The notes beneath the pieces are model-generated. The model had not been told where the DNA came from. It was given only the letters and a program-made list of their open reading frames with translations, and ran no database searches. Shown here one piece after another: positions 39,267 to 50,108 of a stretch of DNA of 64,000 nucleotides. The position numbers and the translations under genes are program-made. Location: NCBI GenBank assembly GCA_025331435.1, contig JAIWNI010000007.1, positions 310,001 to 374,000 on the forward strand, given 5' to 3'. Source of the stretch: Choanephora cucurbitarum. Lineage: Eukaryota; Mucoromycota; Mucoromycetes; Mucorales; Choanephoraceae. Position 1 is the stretch's first letter. Each line of letters opens with the position of its first letter.

Positions 39267-41227
39267 TTAAACAACAAGGCTTTCGCGAAGAACAAATCGA
39301 AGTTGAAAAGGTAATGGATGAACAGTGGCTCCTCCGTCATGAAGAGCATTTAAGTCAGGATAGATTTCCTTTCCATCAGAAGACAGTGCAGGCTTTACAT
39401 CGCAGCGCGCCACAACTCTTGTCAATGTGTTAAAAAGCTCGTTTTCAGCCTATAATGAAAGAATGAACGAACAATAATAAAAAAAAAGGCTTGTTAATCA
39501 TCATATTCAATCACAAACAAGAAAACCTTCTACGTACCAAGTAAATACCCGGACACATGCGACGTCCCCAGCCAAATACGAACTGGTCTCGGTTATAGAT
39601 TTGTCCATTGCTACAGGCGTAGATGGAACGAGAATCATTTAGGAACCGTTCAGGCATGAATTTTTCAGGATCAACATATGTGTTGCTATCCGAATGCAGT
39701 GTATGAATGTTACTGAGCACAACAGTATCCTTAGGGATGATATAGTTTTTGTAGACCACTATTGATAAAATGAGATTTGATCAAACAACAATTATACTCA
39801 GAATTAGCAAAACTTACCATCTCTGCTGGCCTTTCGAGGGATACTGAACAAAGCAGGAGGCCTGAACCGAAGTGTTTCCTTTAAAAATGCATTGAAGTAA
39901 GGTAGTTCAAGACGGTCTGCGAATGTTGGGATACGACCATTACGGCTTATGAATGCATCTACTTCCTCTCGTAACTTCAATTGAATATCAAAGTGATTGC
40001 ACATAACAGAGAAAGCCCATAAGGTAGCAGCAAAAACAGTATCAGCACCAGCAGCAAGCAATTCAGCTGAAAAGAAGAAAACGATCAGCCTTAGGTCTCA
40101 ACTGATTTTTACTCAAAACCTACTCATAAGAACAAGAATGTTTTGTTCGTCAATATCATGTTCATCCTTGATAGAATCCAGTTTCTTGATTAGACTGTCT
40201 TTATCTGATTCTCTAGCCTGATTCACTAACTTAGTTAGTAATGGAAGTACAACGTTTTCTTTGTAATCAATCATTTTGCGCTCTCTTCGGAAAATCACAT
40301 CCAAGAACGAGAGAATTGGGAAGAATACACCAGGATCAGCAATAACGTTAGCAAACCAAAGTGTAGTCTCAATGATGTCAACAATTTCCTTGTAGAGGGA
40401 ATCTTCAGGTGATTGTACACCTGGAATGCCAAAGGCTGTGGCTAGAATGATATTCAAAGAAGAGCAACGAACGAATTCAGCAGGATCCACTTGCCCAAAG
40501 TATTTTGATTTTTGTATTAAAGTGTTGACCAAATGGTCTGCCTCTTGCTGCAACAAATCATCAAAACCATCCACTGACTTTGGCGACAGAATGTTCAAAA
40601 TAGCAGTACGAGCATTTTTCCAATTCTTGTTATAATCATTGAAAACAACACCTCTATTTACCAATATATCAACGTCTGTTTATAATCAAGATGCTTTCTT
40701 TAACTTACCTATCACCTTCTCCAAAAATCTTGTTACCCCAAGTAATATAGGGTCTTCCGGAGGTAAGAGCACCTTGAGCAACAAACACTTCATGTGCCAA
40801 AGATGGCTCACTAATAAATATCCAATCTTGTACGCCCATTTTTACTCGGATGATAGGACCATACTTCCTATGCCACTCTGTGATAGTGTAAGCAGGAATC
40901 TTACCAAGTTTGGGAACATGACCTGTTCGATCATTTGCACAAGAATAAATTTAGCTTACATACTTTGAACATGATCCTGCTCTTTATCGCAACATCCAAT
41001 AGATTTGTATTATATCAGCGACCCTTACCTAAATAATAGATAGCGCCTTCGGGTGTTGGTATTTCTCCATAAGGTCCCGGAGTAGAATCAGATCGTCTAC
41101 CCAATGCCTTTTTCACAAAATAGGTAGCAAGGCCCACTGCTGCTACAGTGCCAAGAATAGAACGCAACTTTTCTGGCTTTTCAAGTTTGTTGAGGTTCTC
41201 AATAACAAGTGAATAATACTGATTCAT
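39267..41227 (-). CDS. Cytochrome P450 monooxygenase
   Basis: Exons on the minus strand: 41029-41227, 40709-40922, 40124-40653, 39818-40066, 39538-39758 and 39267-39449, 531 residues, typical of a microsomal P450. An N-terminal hydrophobic anchor (about 22-42) is followed by a Pro-rich hinge (STPGPYGEIPTP). Key motifs are the I-helix LAAGADTVFA, K-helix KETLRF (ExxR), PERF as FMPERFL, and the haem loop FGWGRRMCPG with the thiolate Cys. All intron phases agree. The P450 subfamily and substrate cannot be assigned; Mucorales carry expanded lineage-specific families. The stop lies 205 bp from the POT1 start on the same strand. Confidence 0.93.
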
Positions 41228-42832
41228 GTCTTTTGATATAAAGTTGAAGATGGGGAAGAAAAAGAAAAGAAAAAAAAAGCATTTTTCTTAATATCTATTT
41301 GACATCCATGTTGAAACTATTCCATAGTGAGACAAAGTTAGTATTCAGACTTTATATTGATTTGATTGGGTAATACAAAGGCTCAAAAACAATGAAATGT
41401 TACGCTGAAAGTCCCTGTGTACGAAGAACGATTTTAGATATGTTATTTCTTATCCATGAAATTGAATAAAAAAACAAACCGCGTTTGATTGAATTGGCTT
41501 ATGTGTCTTTGGTTCTAGACAAAATCATCATCGACTAATATGTGCATCTTGTTATACTTACAGCAAGCGGCATATGCATTTATTCTTTGTATGACATACG
41601 CTTGATTTGCTGTGCAACTTGAGACGAAGCGAAGATTCTGACCCTGAGTGGACATCCCATTATATTTAAGAGATAACTGTCACTTTTCATTTCCTCATCA
41701 TTGGCTGATATACAATGAATTGTGCTCCTTATTTTTGCAAACTACAATACACAATTTAGTGTCAGAAAAAGTCAATTAAAAGAAATCTTGGTTGTACAAG
41801 ATTTCCTAACAATGGTTGTTGCTGAGATAGATTGTGTATAGGAAAAAAAAGACACCAAAGGTTTTGTTGATTAGGTGCAGTTTTTCAAATTTAATGTTAC
41901 TAGGAACTGATCAAACAGCAGTGCTGCTTAATGTACAGACTAAAGGCAGAAAAGTTAAAGGCCAATTAGCAATCCGAACACCGCAAAAGGTATCACGATA
42001 AAGCGCAGTTCTTGTACCTCTACTTTGCACACATGAAAGGAAAGAAGATCTTACCTTATCGGATTATGTCAATATATTCTTAGTCATTGAAGTCATTGTA
42101 GTCAGCCTATGACCATCTGCTGAAAAAATATACAGCTCTTTGATGTATTAAAGACTTTAACTATGCATTAGCAAACTGCAACAAACGCTGTTGATTTACA
42201 TATATCATCTTTGCTGTTACAAAACATGGCTAATTGGAAGCTCGCTTTATATTACTGGTAACTTTTAATTGTTCTTCCTCCTCTCAAATGGGGTTAATTT
42301 TGTAAGAAAATGCATTTCTACTTATTAGATGCTGTCATCAAGGATCAAGCCATAATTATATCATCTATGAAGAGAGCAGCTTTTACTAGGGCCCAAGTAG
42401 TTCAAGGCTTAACTTTGATTATCTGATTCTCGTTCAGAGAGTATGAAGCAAGTGTTCAATTCGCTTTAAATCTATTTGAATGATTTCAAATCTCACTCTT
42501 TATTGAATACAAATCACGGCAATTCTTACCTAACGCATACGAAAATAGCTCGATACTTTTTGAGTTGGCCCTATCTGTATTACAGACAGTAGAAGTTTCG
42601 TTTTTTGTGCTGCGAAACAACACGTCTTCTCATTTGACTTGTGAATAAGACTTTGTTAAGCAATCAGCTAAAAGAAGTTATTAACTTTCAAACATTAGAA
42701 CAGTTTTCATTGTGATTTTCTGATGAAAAATAATCCACTGTATTAAGATAGATTGATTGAAATGACAAAGTAAAACTGTTTTCGTTAATCAAGAGAAAAT
42801 GTAATGATCTTGAGAAAATACTACATACATAC
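41228..42832. other. Intergenic, no gene seen
   Basis: About 1.6 kb upstream of the P450 gene, AT-rich, without ORFs of coding quality. It includes a GCTGTGCAAC site at 41606-41622. Confidence 0.55.
41606..41622. promoter_or_regulatory. GCTGTGCAACTTGA site upstream of P450 gene
   Basis: Shares 15 consecutive bases with the site at 13144-13158 before the ABC transporter. It lies about 380 bp upstream of the P450 start codon. Function is inferred only from sharing and position. Confidence 0.25.
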
Positions 42833-43135
42833 CTATAAAAAAGAAACAGTACGGTTTGATATTGTGCTTTGAAAATCCTTTGATATTAACAAATCGTTTT
42901 CGTCCATCAAAAGCATGGGATCCAAAAAGATGACTAAGTCTTGAGAGGGATCATAGATATCAATTCCAGACCGATCATAATCCTCGGAGCTGTATGTATA
43001 GAATATAACAGGTTTATCAGCACTAAAATGAACTGACTTGGGTTGTGGAGAACAAATATGTTTGTATTTTTGAAATGATACATTGAAAAGGCTTCGTAGG
43101 CAGCTAGATATAATAACAGAGAGTGAAGACAGCAT
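42833..43135 (-). CDS. Small unrecognised protein, 100 aa, possible PP1-docking motif
   Basis: A single-exon ORF with a CT-rich leader on its 5' side. After a hydrophobic start, residues about 34-38 read KSVHF, which fits the RVxF-type docking motif for protein phosphatase 1. This is followed by VIFYTYSSEDYDRSGID and an acidic C-terminus. The combination of a KSVxF-like string with a later YDRSGI-type motif looks like a conserved short fungal protein, but I cannot name the family. No signal peptide cleavage site is evident. Function is unknown. Confidence 0.5.
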   Translation of the reverse strand: MLSSLSVIISSCLRSLFNVSFQKYKHICSPQPKSVHFSADKPVIFYTYSSEDYDRSGIDIYDPSQDLVIFLDPMLLMDENDLLISKDFQSTISNRTVSFL

Positions 43136-44081
43136 TGAGTAAAAAAGAAAGAGGGAGAAGCGAAAAAAGAATGCGCTAACAAAATTTATCTTTTATACAA
43201 AACTATATCTTACAAAGGAGCAAGAAAAGAAAAGCCATTTTCTTCTTAGGACAGTTAGAAAGAATGCTTATAAAAAATGGCCTTTTAGCAAGCTCGAATC
43301 AATCATTGATTATAAACTCTTTTGTAGTTTTATACAGCATTTGTGAGCTTTGTCTCCAAAGATTCACCTCCTTTAAGTAACAGTTTCTTCTTTGTGTTTT
43401 ATACAGAATGGCATAAAGTGAGCTGTAATATATCATTTGCTGTCACAATGTTTGTTTATAATCGCCAAAAGAGATAAGGTATGTATTTATGTAACCTGCA
43501 GGATGCTTTTGCCTGGAGAAAGTACGTACTTTTAGATTTTTCAGGATACATGCATTTTCTAGTTTCTTTAAAAATAAAGAGGTACCCTGCTCCTTTTTAC
43601 GCTTGGTTTCTTAGCTTTATAAACACCAGATTTTACATTGACAAATTACTTCAAGCCTCGTTTAAGATACAAAAGCAGAAACAGAGCATATTGTCGAGAC
43701 TAGCTTTCATTGAGAAAAAAAAAAAGAACACTTGGGTAACAAGACTGACCATTGACCCGTAGTCTTTATGCAACCAGTGTTGCAATTTCGAGGATTTGTT
43801 TCAACACATTTCATTAGTAGTCTTTTAGAACATTTATAACCGGTAGCATGATAAGTACACTTATCAATAAAGCAGCTTGTTTTCTGCTTATCATTAAACT
43901 TAACCTGAGCGATAATTGCAAAGAGTATTATCTTATTTTCAAGAGAGAAAGAAAAAAAACCTTAAATATTTGATAGACATTTTATGTTTTATAATTTACA
44001 GTAGAAGAAATAATGAGGGGGGAGTGGATATAGAACAAATCTTGTCAACAAAAAATAATGAGAAAAAAAATGAACGTTAAA
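43136..44081. other. Intergenic, no gene seen
   Basis: About 950 bp, AT-rich. A 93-codon plus-strand ORF (43481-43762) has no coding character. Nothing else seen. Confidence 0.5.
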
Positions 44082-44594
44082 TCAAGCAAGATGCTTTTCT
44101 AACCGAGAGCGGTAGTGTCTTTTCATCATGGCCGGATAAATCAAGCTACTTCTTTTGTTGATAACAAAAGAGGCTTTCCTTTTTAGAATTCGAGTAAAAT
44201 CATGCACCATTTTAAATAGAAACTTTTTAATATCAGACAAACTAAAAGTCGTTTTATGTGAGAACATCGCATCAAACTGGCGATGATGAGGCGATTGAGA
44301 TTGCTGATATAAAACAATAATGGGGGCTGGTGTAATAATGGGCTTATGCGGTTCAGTCGTTTGATAATCTTGTTTTTGATTGTCATCCTTCATAGCTGTA
44401 TGTGGAACTGAATGAGCAAGTCCGCAAATCATGCAGTATGATGTCTCGTGATAGAGCATTGGATCATGATGGTAATACAGTCGAGATCCACATGTTGGCT
44501 CACTTGCCATAGTATAATTGTTCAGAAGCACTAAAGATGGTGAAGGAGACCACATCTGTAGAGTACTAGTAAACAACAAGCTAGAAGACATCAT
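44082..44594 (-). CDS. Hypothetical protein, 170 aa
   Basis: An open frame from an ATG at 44594 preceded by a CT-rich leader. The N-terminal half holds a CMIC (CxxC) pair in SYCMICGLAHS, the middle is Pro/Gln/His-rich, and the C-terminus is strongly basic (KRHYRSRLEKHLA). It ends 117 bp from the start codon of the ENT gene? No: it lies beyond the 3' end of that gene, whose stop is at 44712, both on the minus strand. I do not recognise the family. The clean leader and length favour a real gene, but this is uncertain. Confidence 0.4.
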   Translation of the reverse strand: MMSSSLLFTSTLQMWSPSPSLVLLNNYTMASEPTCGSRLYYHHDPMLYHETSYCMICGLAHSVPHTAMKDDNQKQDYQTTEPHKPIITPAPIIVLYQQSQSPHHRQFDAMFSHKTTFSLSDIKKFLFKMVHDFTRILKRKASFVINKRSSLIYPAMMKRHYRSRLEKHLA

Positions 44595-44711
44595 TCAAAT
44601 ACAAAAAGGAAAGAAAGTAAAGAGAGAGAAGAAAAAGAAGGAAGGCCTTCTTTTAATTTTGAATAGCCCGTTCTGTTGTAAATGATGAGTTTATTTGTTT
44701 CTATATATACA

Positions 44712-46379
44712 TTACACCATATATCGAGCTAAAAAGCTAAGAGAACCACCCAAAGCTAATCCAAGAACCAATGAAAAGCTCAAAATACTTCCTACTGCTG
44801 ACTTTTCTTTAGCTGTCTTGATAGAATCAAGCTGAGGGGCAGCCATCATAGCCAGACTACAAAGCCAACCATTTGTAACAGCAAACACCCAAATCAAAAG
44901 CATATATACTGCGTCGCTCTGGATCAATAAAGGTAAGTATCGTTCGTCAGACACTATTACATTACAAACTAAGAACAAAGGAATAAAAACGGTCCGTAGG
45001 GTAGATAGCAGAGATAATTGTTTTACATCAACAATCAAAAAGCATTTGATCAATGGCATCAGACGGCCTACCCAATCCCCTACATTAAACAGCAAGAAAT
45101 GAAATGCAATGAACACATCATCGTCAAAGAATCGGTTGTGGTCCGGAACATCACGACGTATCGATTTGATGAGCGAGGTGATTGTAGGGAAGAGCATGAG
45201 TGTGATGACAAAAATATAACCGACTGTAAAGATAAATCCGTTGATTTTTTTGACAGTTGTAAACAATGAAACTGATTCTTGAACTGAAGACTGTACTTCT
45301 TCATCTTGTTCCATAATCGTTTGGGTTTGAACTGCCTTCATCTGATGACGATAGAATGGAAGCTGAACAACAATCAAGCGACCCAAAAGTGACAATAGCG
45401 TAATAACAAACGCAGACAAGAAGTAAAGAAAAGCAGACCGACTAATATCATCGGATGCTTCTTTCGTTCTGCTACCAGCAAGAGCACTCGCTATAGCAGA
45501 GAAGGCAACCACTACACCAGCTATACCTATAGATAGTCATCAGTCTCTATCTTTCTTTTGACAGCCAACTCTCACTCACCTTGACCACTTTTATAACGAT
45601 TGAAAAACAAATAAACATATAAACAAACAAGTAAGCATATATATACAAATGAATCGAAAGCAACCATAAGTCAGTTTACCTTACCTTAGTACAGCTTGCA
45701 TATACATAGGAGGTAGTTGACTTGCTTCACTGAATACTGAGTTCTGAAAGAAACTTGTGGTAGTGCCAGTCAAAACCATAAGCATCAGAATAGACCAAAA
45801 ATAACCAATACCACTTATCTCGGTTTCAACAGTAATAGCCAGACCAGCAAATGTGAGTGTATTTACAAAGATGGGTACAAACGAATTCACGTCAAAACGG
45901 ACAGACTAACCATCAAATCTCAGTCATTGCTCAATACTCTAAAGTGATTTTTCTTTTTGTGTGTACCTTATTCTGTGTCCACAAGATTAGCACAAACGTA
46001 GCAAGATTAGTGATTGTGAAATAAGTCGAGAAATAACTCTGAAACGTCTCTTCGTATGGTGTACCTGCAAATCGCTTTGCAAAGTATTCGGATGCAGTAA
46101 TGAAAACTAAAGGAATGTGTTATTCAAACACTCTATCTATTTAAAAAACACAATTACCATTCCATGGCAATAGCATAGCGATACCATATATAAAATAAAT
46201 CTGAGTTTTTTAATCATTTGCTCTATCTTTTTCTTTTTCTTTTTTAATAAACTTACCCAATACACTAGAAAGTATTTGTCTTCAACTACAGTTGCTTGAT
46301 CAGACGATAGCAATCTAGTTGTCTCATCGTCATCGCTTATCTTAAGCTTGCTCAACTTCGACCTTATGAAGTTTAGCAT
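44712..46379 (-). CDS. Equilibrative nucleoside transporter (ENT/SLC29 family)
   Basis: ENT proteins carry nucleosides across the plasma, vacuolar or lysosomal membrane by facilitated diffusion. Exons on the minus strand: 46257-46379, 46158-46200, 45967-46106, 45685-45905, 45580-45587 and 44712-45526, 449 residues. After a charged N-terminus with a dileucine string (TTRLLSSD), the first helix ends in the family motif GIAMLLPWN. The central SGQGIAGVVVAF motif is spread over three exons, the middle one only 8 nt. A cytoplasmic loop rich in Gln/Glu follows helix 6, and the C-terminal half shows NVGDWVGRLMP and the NGWLCSLAMM motif. The dileucine string suggests vacuolar sorting as in yeast Fun26, but this is inference. 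Confidence 0.92.
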
Positions 46380-48185
46380 TATGAAGGTTGTTATTACGGA
46401 TAATTAGAAGAGAAAAAAATAAAAACAAAAGAAAAAGAAACTATAAGCAAAGCAGTTAAATCGTTTTTCCTTTTATCATTTCATTACAGGAATATGTTGA
46501 TAAAGCATCGTTGGCCACGCGTGACGTGCATGGGAGGATTCGTGTGAAAATGGCTTGCCGCTAAATAGTGCATGATTCCGTTACTGTACATACATATTCA
46601 TGATTGTTTGATTTTGATGAATTGGACTCTTTTGCATTTTCTACTTGCAATTACAAGAAAGCAAAAACCAATTTCGATTATACATATTGGGCTGAGTTTC
46701 TGGAAAGCAATGCTTATGCATTTCTCTTGTCTATCTTAGTTGCATTGGGTAAAAAAAAAAAAGCTCATTACTCCTTTGAGAGAGAGTATAGATAAAATGA
46801 TAGGCAAAAAACAGTATAGTGTTAGTGATTGCACAAATTCTCTGAAAGAAAAAAAGAAATGATAGGCAATGTTGCTTCTTCTTGTTCTCCATCTAAAGGG
46901 CTTTTAAAAGAACAAACGAAGATGGCTACAAACACACCTTCTGAAAAAGATCTATAGGGATGGGTAGTTTAGCTGCTGTTCTGGTAGCATTAAAGGCTCG
47001 TCATGATCAGCTACTGCTTATGATAATGTTGTCATTAAATTTGATTTGATTTCACCCCTAGCTTACAAAATATTGACCTACTGACCAAACTTTGGTTCCA
47101 GCTCAATGTCCCGCTATTTTGTTTCAAGTACAGGCAACAAATGCTTTTCTCTTGATATGCTTGATTAAATTCTTTGATAAGAGAAGCTAATCAAATCACA
47201 AAGCATTGGTAGGACTATTTTCTCTATATGAAAATAATCAAACAAGCCATATTTAAGAATGCCTTTTGCTTTACTTGAAGCGAGGTAGTAATCAGATTTA
47301 GAATGAATCTTTTTCTCTGGACTGTCTTTGTTTCTTTTTCATTAAAGGTCAACTAAGGTAAACATCAGGATAGACTTTTATTCTTTTTTGATTGGTGCAC
47401 TGCCTAATATTATTGCGGAACATAATTTTTGACAAGTAACCAGAAAGATTCCCATTGATCATGCGGGTTGGATAACTCAATTAAATACTTGCATTGTGAT
47501 GAAAAACTGGAAGACCTGAATAATATAGCTGGAATCTGTAAGGACTTATGAGCTGAGACATAGCAAATTTGATATGCGTTTTAGCTCTAGAAAATAAAGT
47601 GATCACTTATCAGCTTGCAGCTGGCTTGAACAAAAAACTTAGCTTAAATGTTGTATCTTTTCTGTACGGCTCATAAGTTTGTTGATAAATTTGACAGTAC
47701 GCTTTTTTTTTTTTGATAAATCAAAAAAGGAACTGTCTCCGCGAGTCTATAATTACTTTATACAGCGAATGTATTACATTGAGTTTATGTGTTCCAACCG
47801 ATATGCCATCAAAGTCTATTGGAGCAATATCAAGCTTCTTAATTATCAGTATGTGTCTTCATTTCTTAGCTATCAGTTACGATAAATTGACCGAACGAGT
47901 GATCAACTAATAAAGGTTTGTTATTCATCAAATCCTAACACTAAACGCTCTCGATTATCATAGTAGAATAGTATCTCAATTAACTTCCGATATCAGACTT
48001 TATACTATCATACATTATTTTGAGTTGCACAGCAGAATGGCTACGAGCTATCTCAATACAGTCAAGTAAGTATACTAGCTTTGTCAAAAGAAGTTTTTTT
48101 TTTTTTGGTTTCTTGATTTGCATAGCTAACACCTGTTACTTCATCGAGACAAAGTCTAATTGATCTTTTTCCATTAAGAATCTCA
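46380..48185. other. Intergenic, no gene seen
   Basis: About 1.8 kb, AT-rich with several A/T tracts. ORFs at 46604-46795 and 47679-47910 are short and of poor composition. On the minus strand just below 48186, codons resembling GKRSIRLCLDEV may be the decayed continuation of the transposase-type ORF. Confidence 0.5.
48022..48035. promoter_or_regulatory. Reversed copy of the CTGCTGTGCAACTC motif
   Basis: On the minus strand this reads CTGCTGTGCAACTC, sharing CTGCTGTGCAACT with the site at 13143-13155. No gene start is close by, which weakens a promoter reading and leaves repeat-element debris as an alternative. Confidence 0.2.
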
Positions 48186-48788
48186 TTATGCAACATGCTT
48201 TGCTGTCTGTTTTAATGATAAAGCACATTTTTCGCGAATATGTTTATAAAGTCCACTTGTAGAAACCTCTAGGCCAGGGAACGCTTCGCACAGTTTTATT
48301 CTTGCTTCTTCAATCACTGTCGAAGGATTTTTGGTAAAGAGTTCGACCAAGAATGCTGTGTGTTCAGGAAACAGTTTTTTTGGCCTCAGGCTTCCTTTTT
48401 TTAGATTTTTTCCTGGTAAGACAGTGCCATTGCCAGCATTGAACTTGTTTATTAATTCATATGCAGTACTTCTAGGAATACCACATAATGCGGCTGCTTT
48501 TGGGACAGACATGCCTTCCTCTTGTTTTATGCGAATAAACCGCTCTATCTGATCTTGGCCGTATTTCTTGTACTTGTTTGATCGGCATAAAGAAACTGTT
48601 TTTGTGTCTTGGGATGTACTGTCTACAGCTTCTGTCATTTTCACCAACTCATTTTGGGTCATGACATCTAGGTTTACGATCATCTCATGGTTGGCATACT
48701 CAATGCTAGTTGTCTCTACGTCCATTTCATCGTCAGTGTCTTCTGCCAAGTGTATATCCTCTGAAGGCTTGTAGTGTATATAGTCCAT
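48186..48788 (-). CDS. Transposase-type helix-turn-helix protein, 200 aa, no catalytic domain
   Basis: The first 75 residues are acidic and variable. From about residue 77 there is a homeodomain-like helix-turn-helix (YGQDQIERFI, then SVPKAAALCGIPRSTAYELINKF). A second winged region follows (PEHTAFLVELFTKNPSTVIEEA, then VSTSGLYKHIREKCALSLKQTAK). This is the DNA-binding half found at the N-terminus of IS630/Tc1-like transposases in Mucoromycota. The ORF stops just where the DDE domain should start, so it is either a truncated element or a retained DNA-binding protein. The intact 200-codon frame, with an upstream A/T-rich leader, keeps the second option open. It relates to the remnant at 24970-25600, which holds the complementary half. 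Confidence 0.6.
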   Translation of the reverse strand: MDYIHYKPSEDIHLAEDTDDEMDVETTSIEYANHEMIVNLDVMTQNELVKMTEAVDSTSQDTKTVSLCRSNKYKKYGQDQIERFIRIKQEEGMSVPKAAALCGIPRSTAYELINKFNAGNGTVLPGKNLKKGSLRPKKLFPEHTAFLVELFTKNPSTVIEEARIKLCEAFPGLEVSTSGLYKHIREKCALSLKQTAKHVA

Positions 48789-50108
48789 ATTTTTGGTAGT
48801 TTGAAATATTTTGGTTAAAAAAAAAGTTACAATATGTCTGAACTAAGCAAGGAAATCATCTGAAATTTAAAAAAAGAGTCTGAGAATCAAGTTTGTCCTG
48901 GTAAATTCATTTGAGCATAACAAAGCCCCTCTTCCCTCCTAAAATGATCCAAGTACATTTTTGTTGACAAAGCAACCCAACACGTTCAACAGGAAAAAGT
49001 AATTAAACTTGAGTTATTGCTTATGAAGTTAAGCGACGGTTTCTCTGCAATGAAATCGAAGTCCATCTTTCTGTTTCTATAGAGCAAAATTGTGTAGCAC
49101 CAGCTATACGCTCAGTCTTAATACTAGCGAAGTAATTATCGAACATAAAATTGGAATTCTTATGAAAAAGCGTAACAATGCTCAAACAAAGCAAGTATTG
49201 TATGTGGTGCTTCTTTATTGTTATCAAAGCTGGTTACTTTTATGATTGATTAGAGTTTGCTATGAAGAATTTCAGCAGAAACATAAGTCTAAAAATGTGT
49301 TCAGTTGATCTAGTTAACTTCTTGCCTGTATTCTTTGATGGCCTTTTCTCCTTTTCGATGCCATTTGGTATATCAAAACCCCCAACACATGTTTGTGTAC
49401 TAAATATAGACTAGAATATATCATATTTCATCTTTGAGAAAGAATTAGCAATAAGCCTATTACACGTTGATTTGATTTAAATATTTAGAGCTGATTTATC
49501 TGTTTGCTTAATCACAAGTAAGTGACAGTTAGTATTAAAGAAATGGCGGCATTTGTCTGACCAGGCATGGTGAGAAACAAGCATGATTGAGAAAAGAAAT
49601 TATATCTCTATTTTATATTTGATCAAAGCTAACATTAGGTTTTAGTTGCTTCATTTCATAACGCCATTCACTTAATCAAAAGAAATACGTCTGTCATTAT
49701 ACAACAGTTAAGAAGAGTCGGTTGTGACATTTGCGGATAGCCAGAATGCGCATTAGTCAAAGCAAGGCAACCAATGGATATGTGATGACTGACGATGAAA
49801 CTGACGTAGAATTCTGCAGCTGAATACCATGCAGTTGATATAAAAATGGAGAGGGGTTGAAGTCGGCAAATATAACATTTCTTTATGTATCTGAGGAATA
49901 GTTTTCTTTCTTAATAATACATTTTGAATAGCTTCAGAGATGCGAGTAACCAGTTTATACTTAAGCAATACTTAACGCATAAAAGAAAATTGCTAAGCCT
50001 TGCATGATATTTCCTTATTGGGAATTTGCTACATGAGCGCAGTCTTTTGTTTCTTAAATGTTTGTTGCTTCTTGATTTCTCCTTGAAAAAAAAAAGCATT
50101 CTCTTTCT
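48789..50108. other. Intergenic upstream of F-box gene
   Basis: About 1.3 kb of AT-rich DNA between divergent genes. A CT-rich stretch at about 50040-50108 is the likely leader of the F-box gene. No further coding signal. Confidence 0.5.

Noticed and set aside
43481..43762. 93-codon plus-strand ORF
   Set aside because: Low-complexity Lys/Phe composition, no leader and no family resemblance.
46604..46795. 63-codon plus-strand ORF
   Set aside because: Short, ends in a poly-Lys from an A tract, no support.
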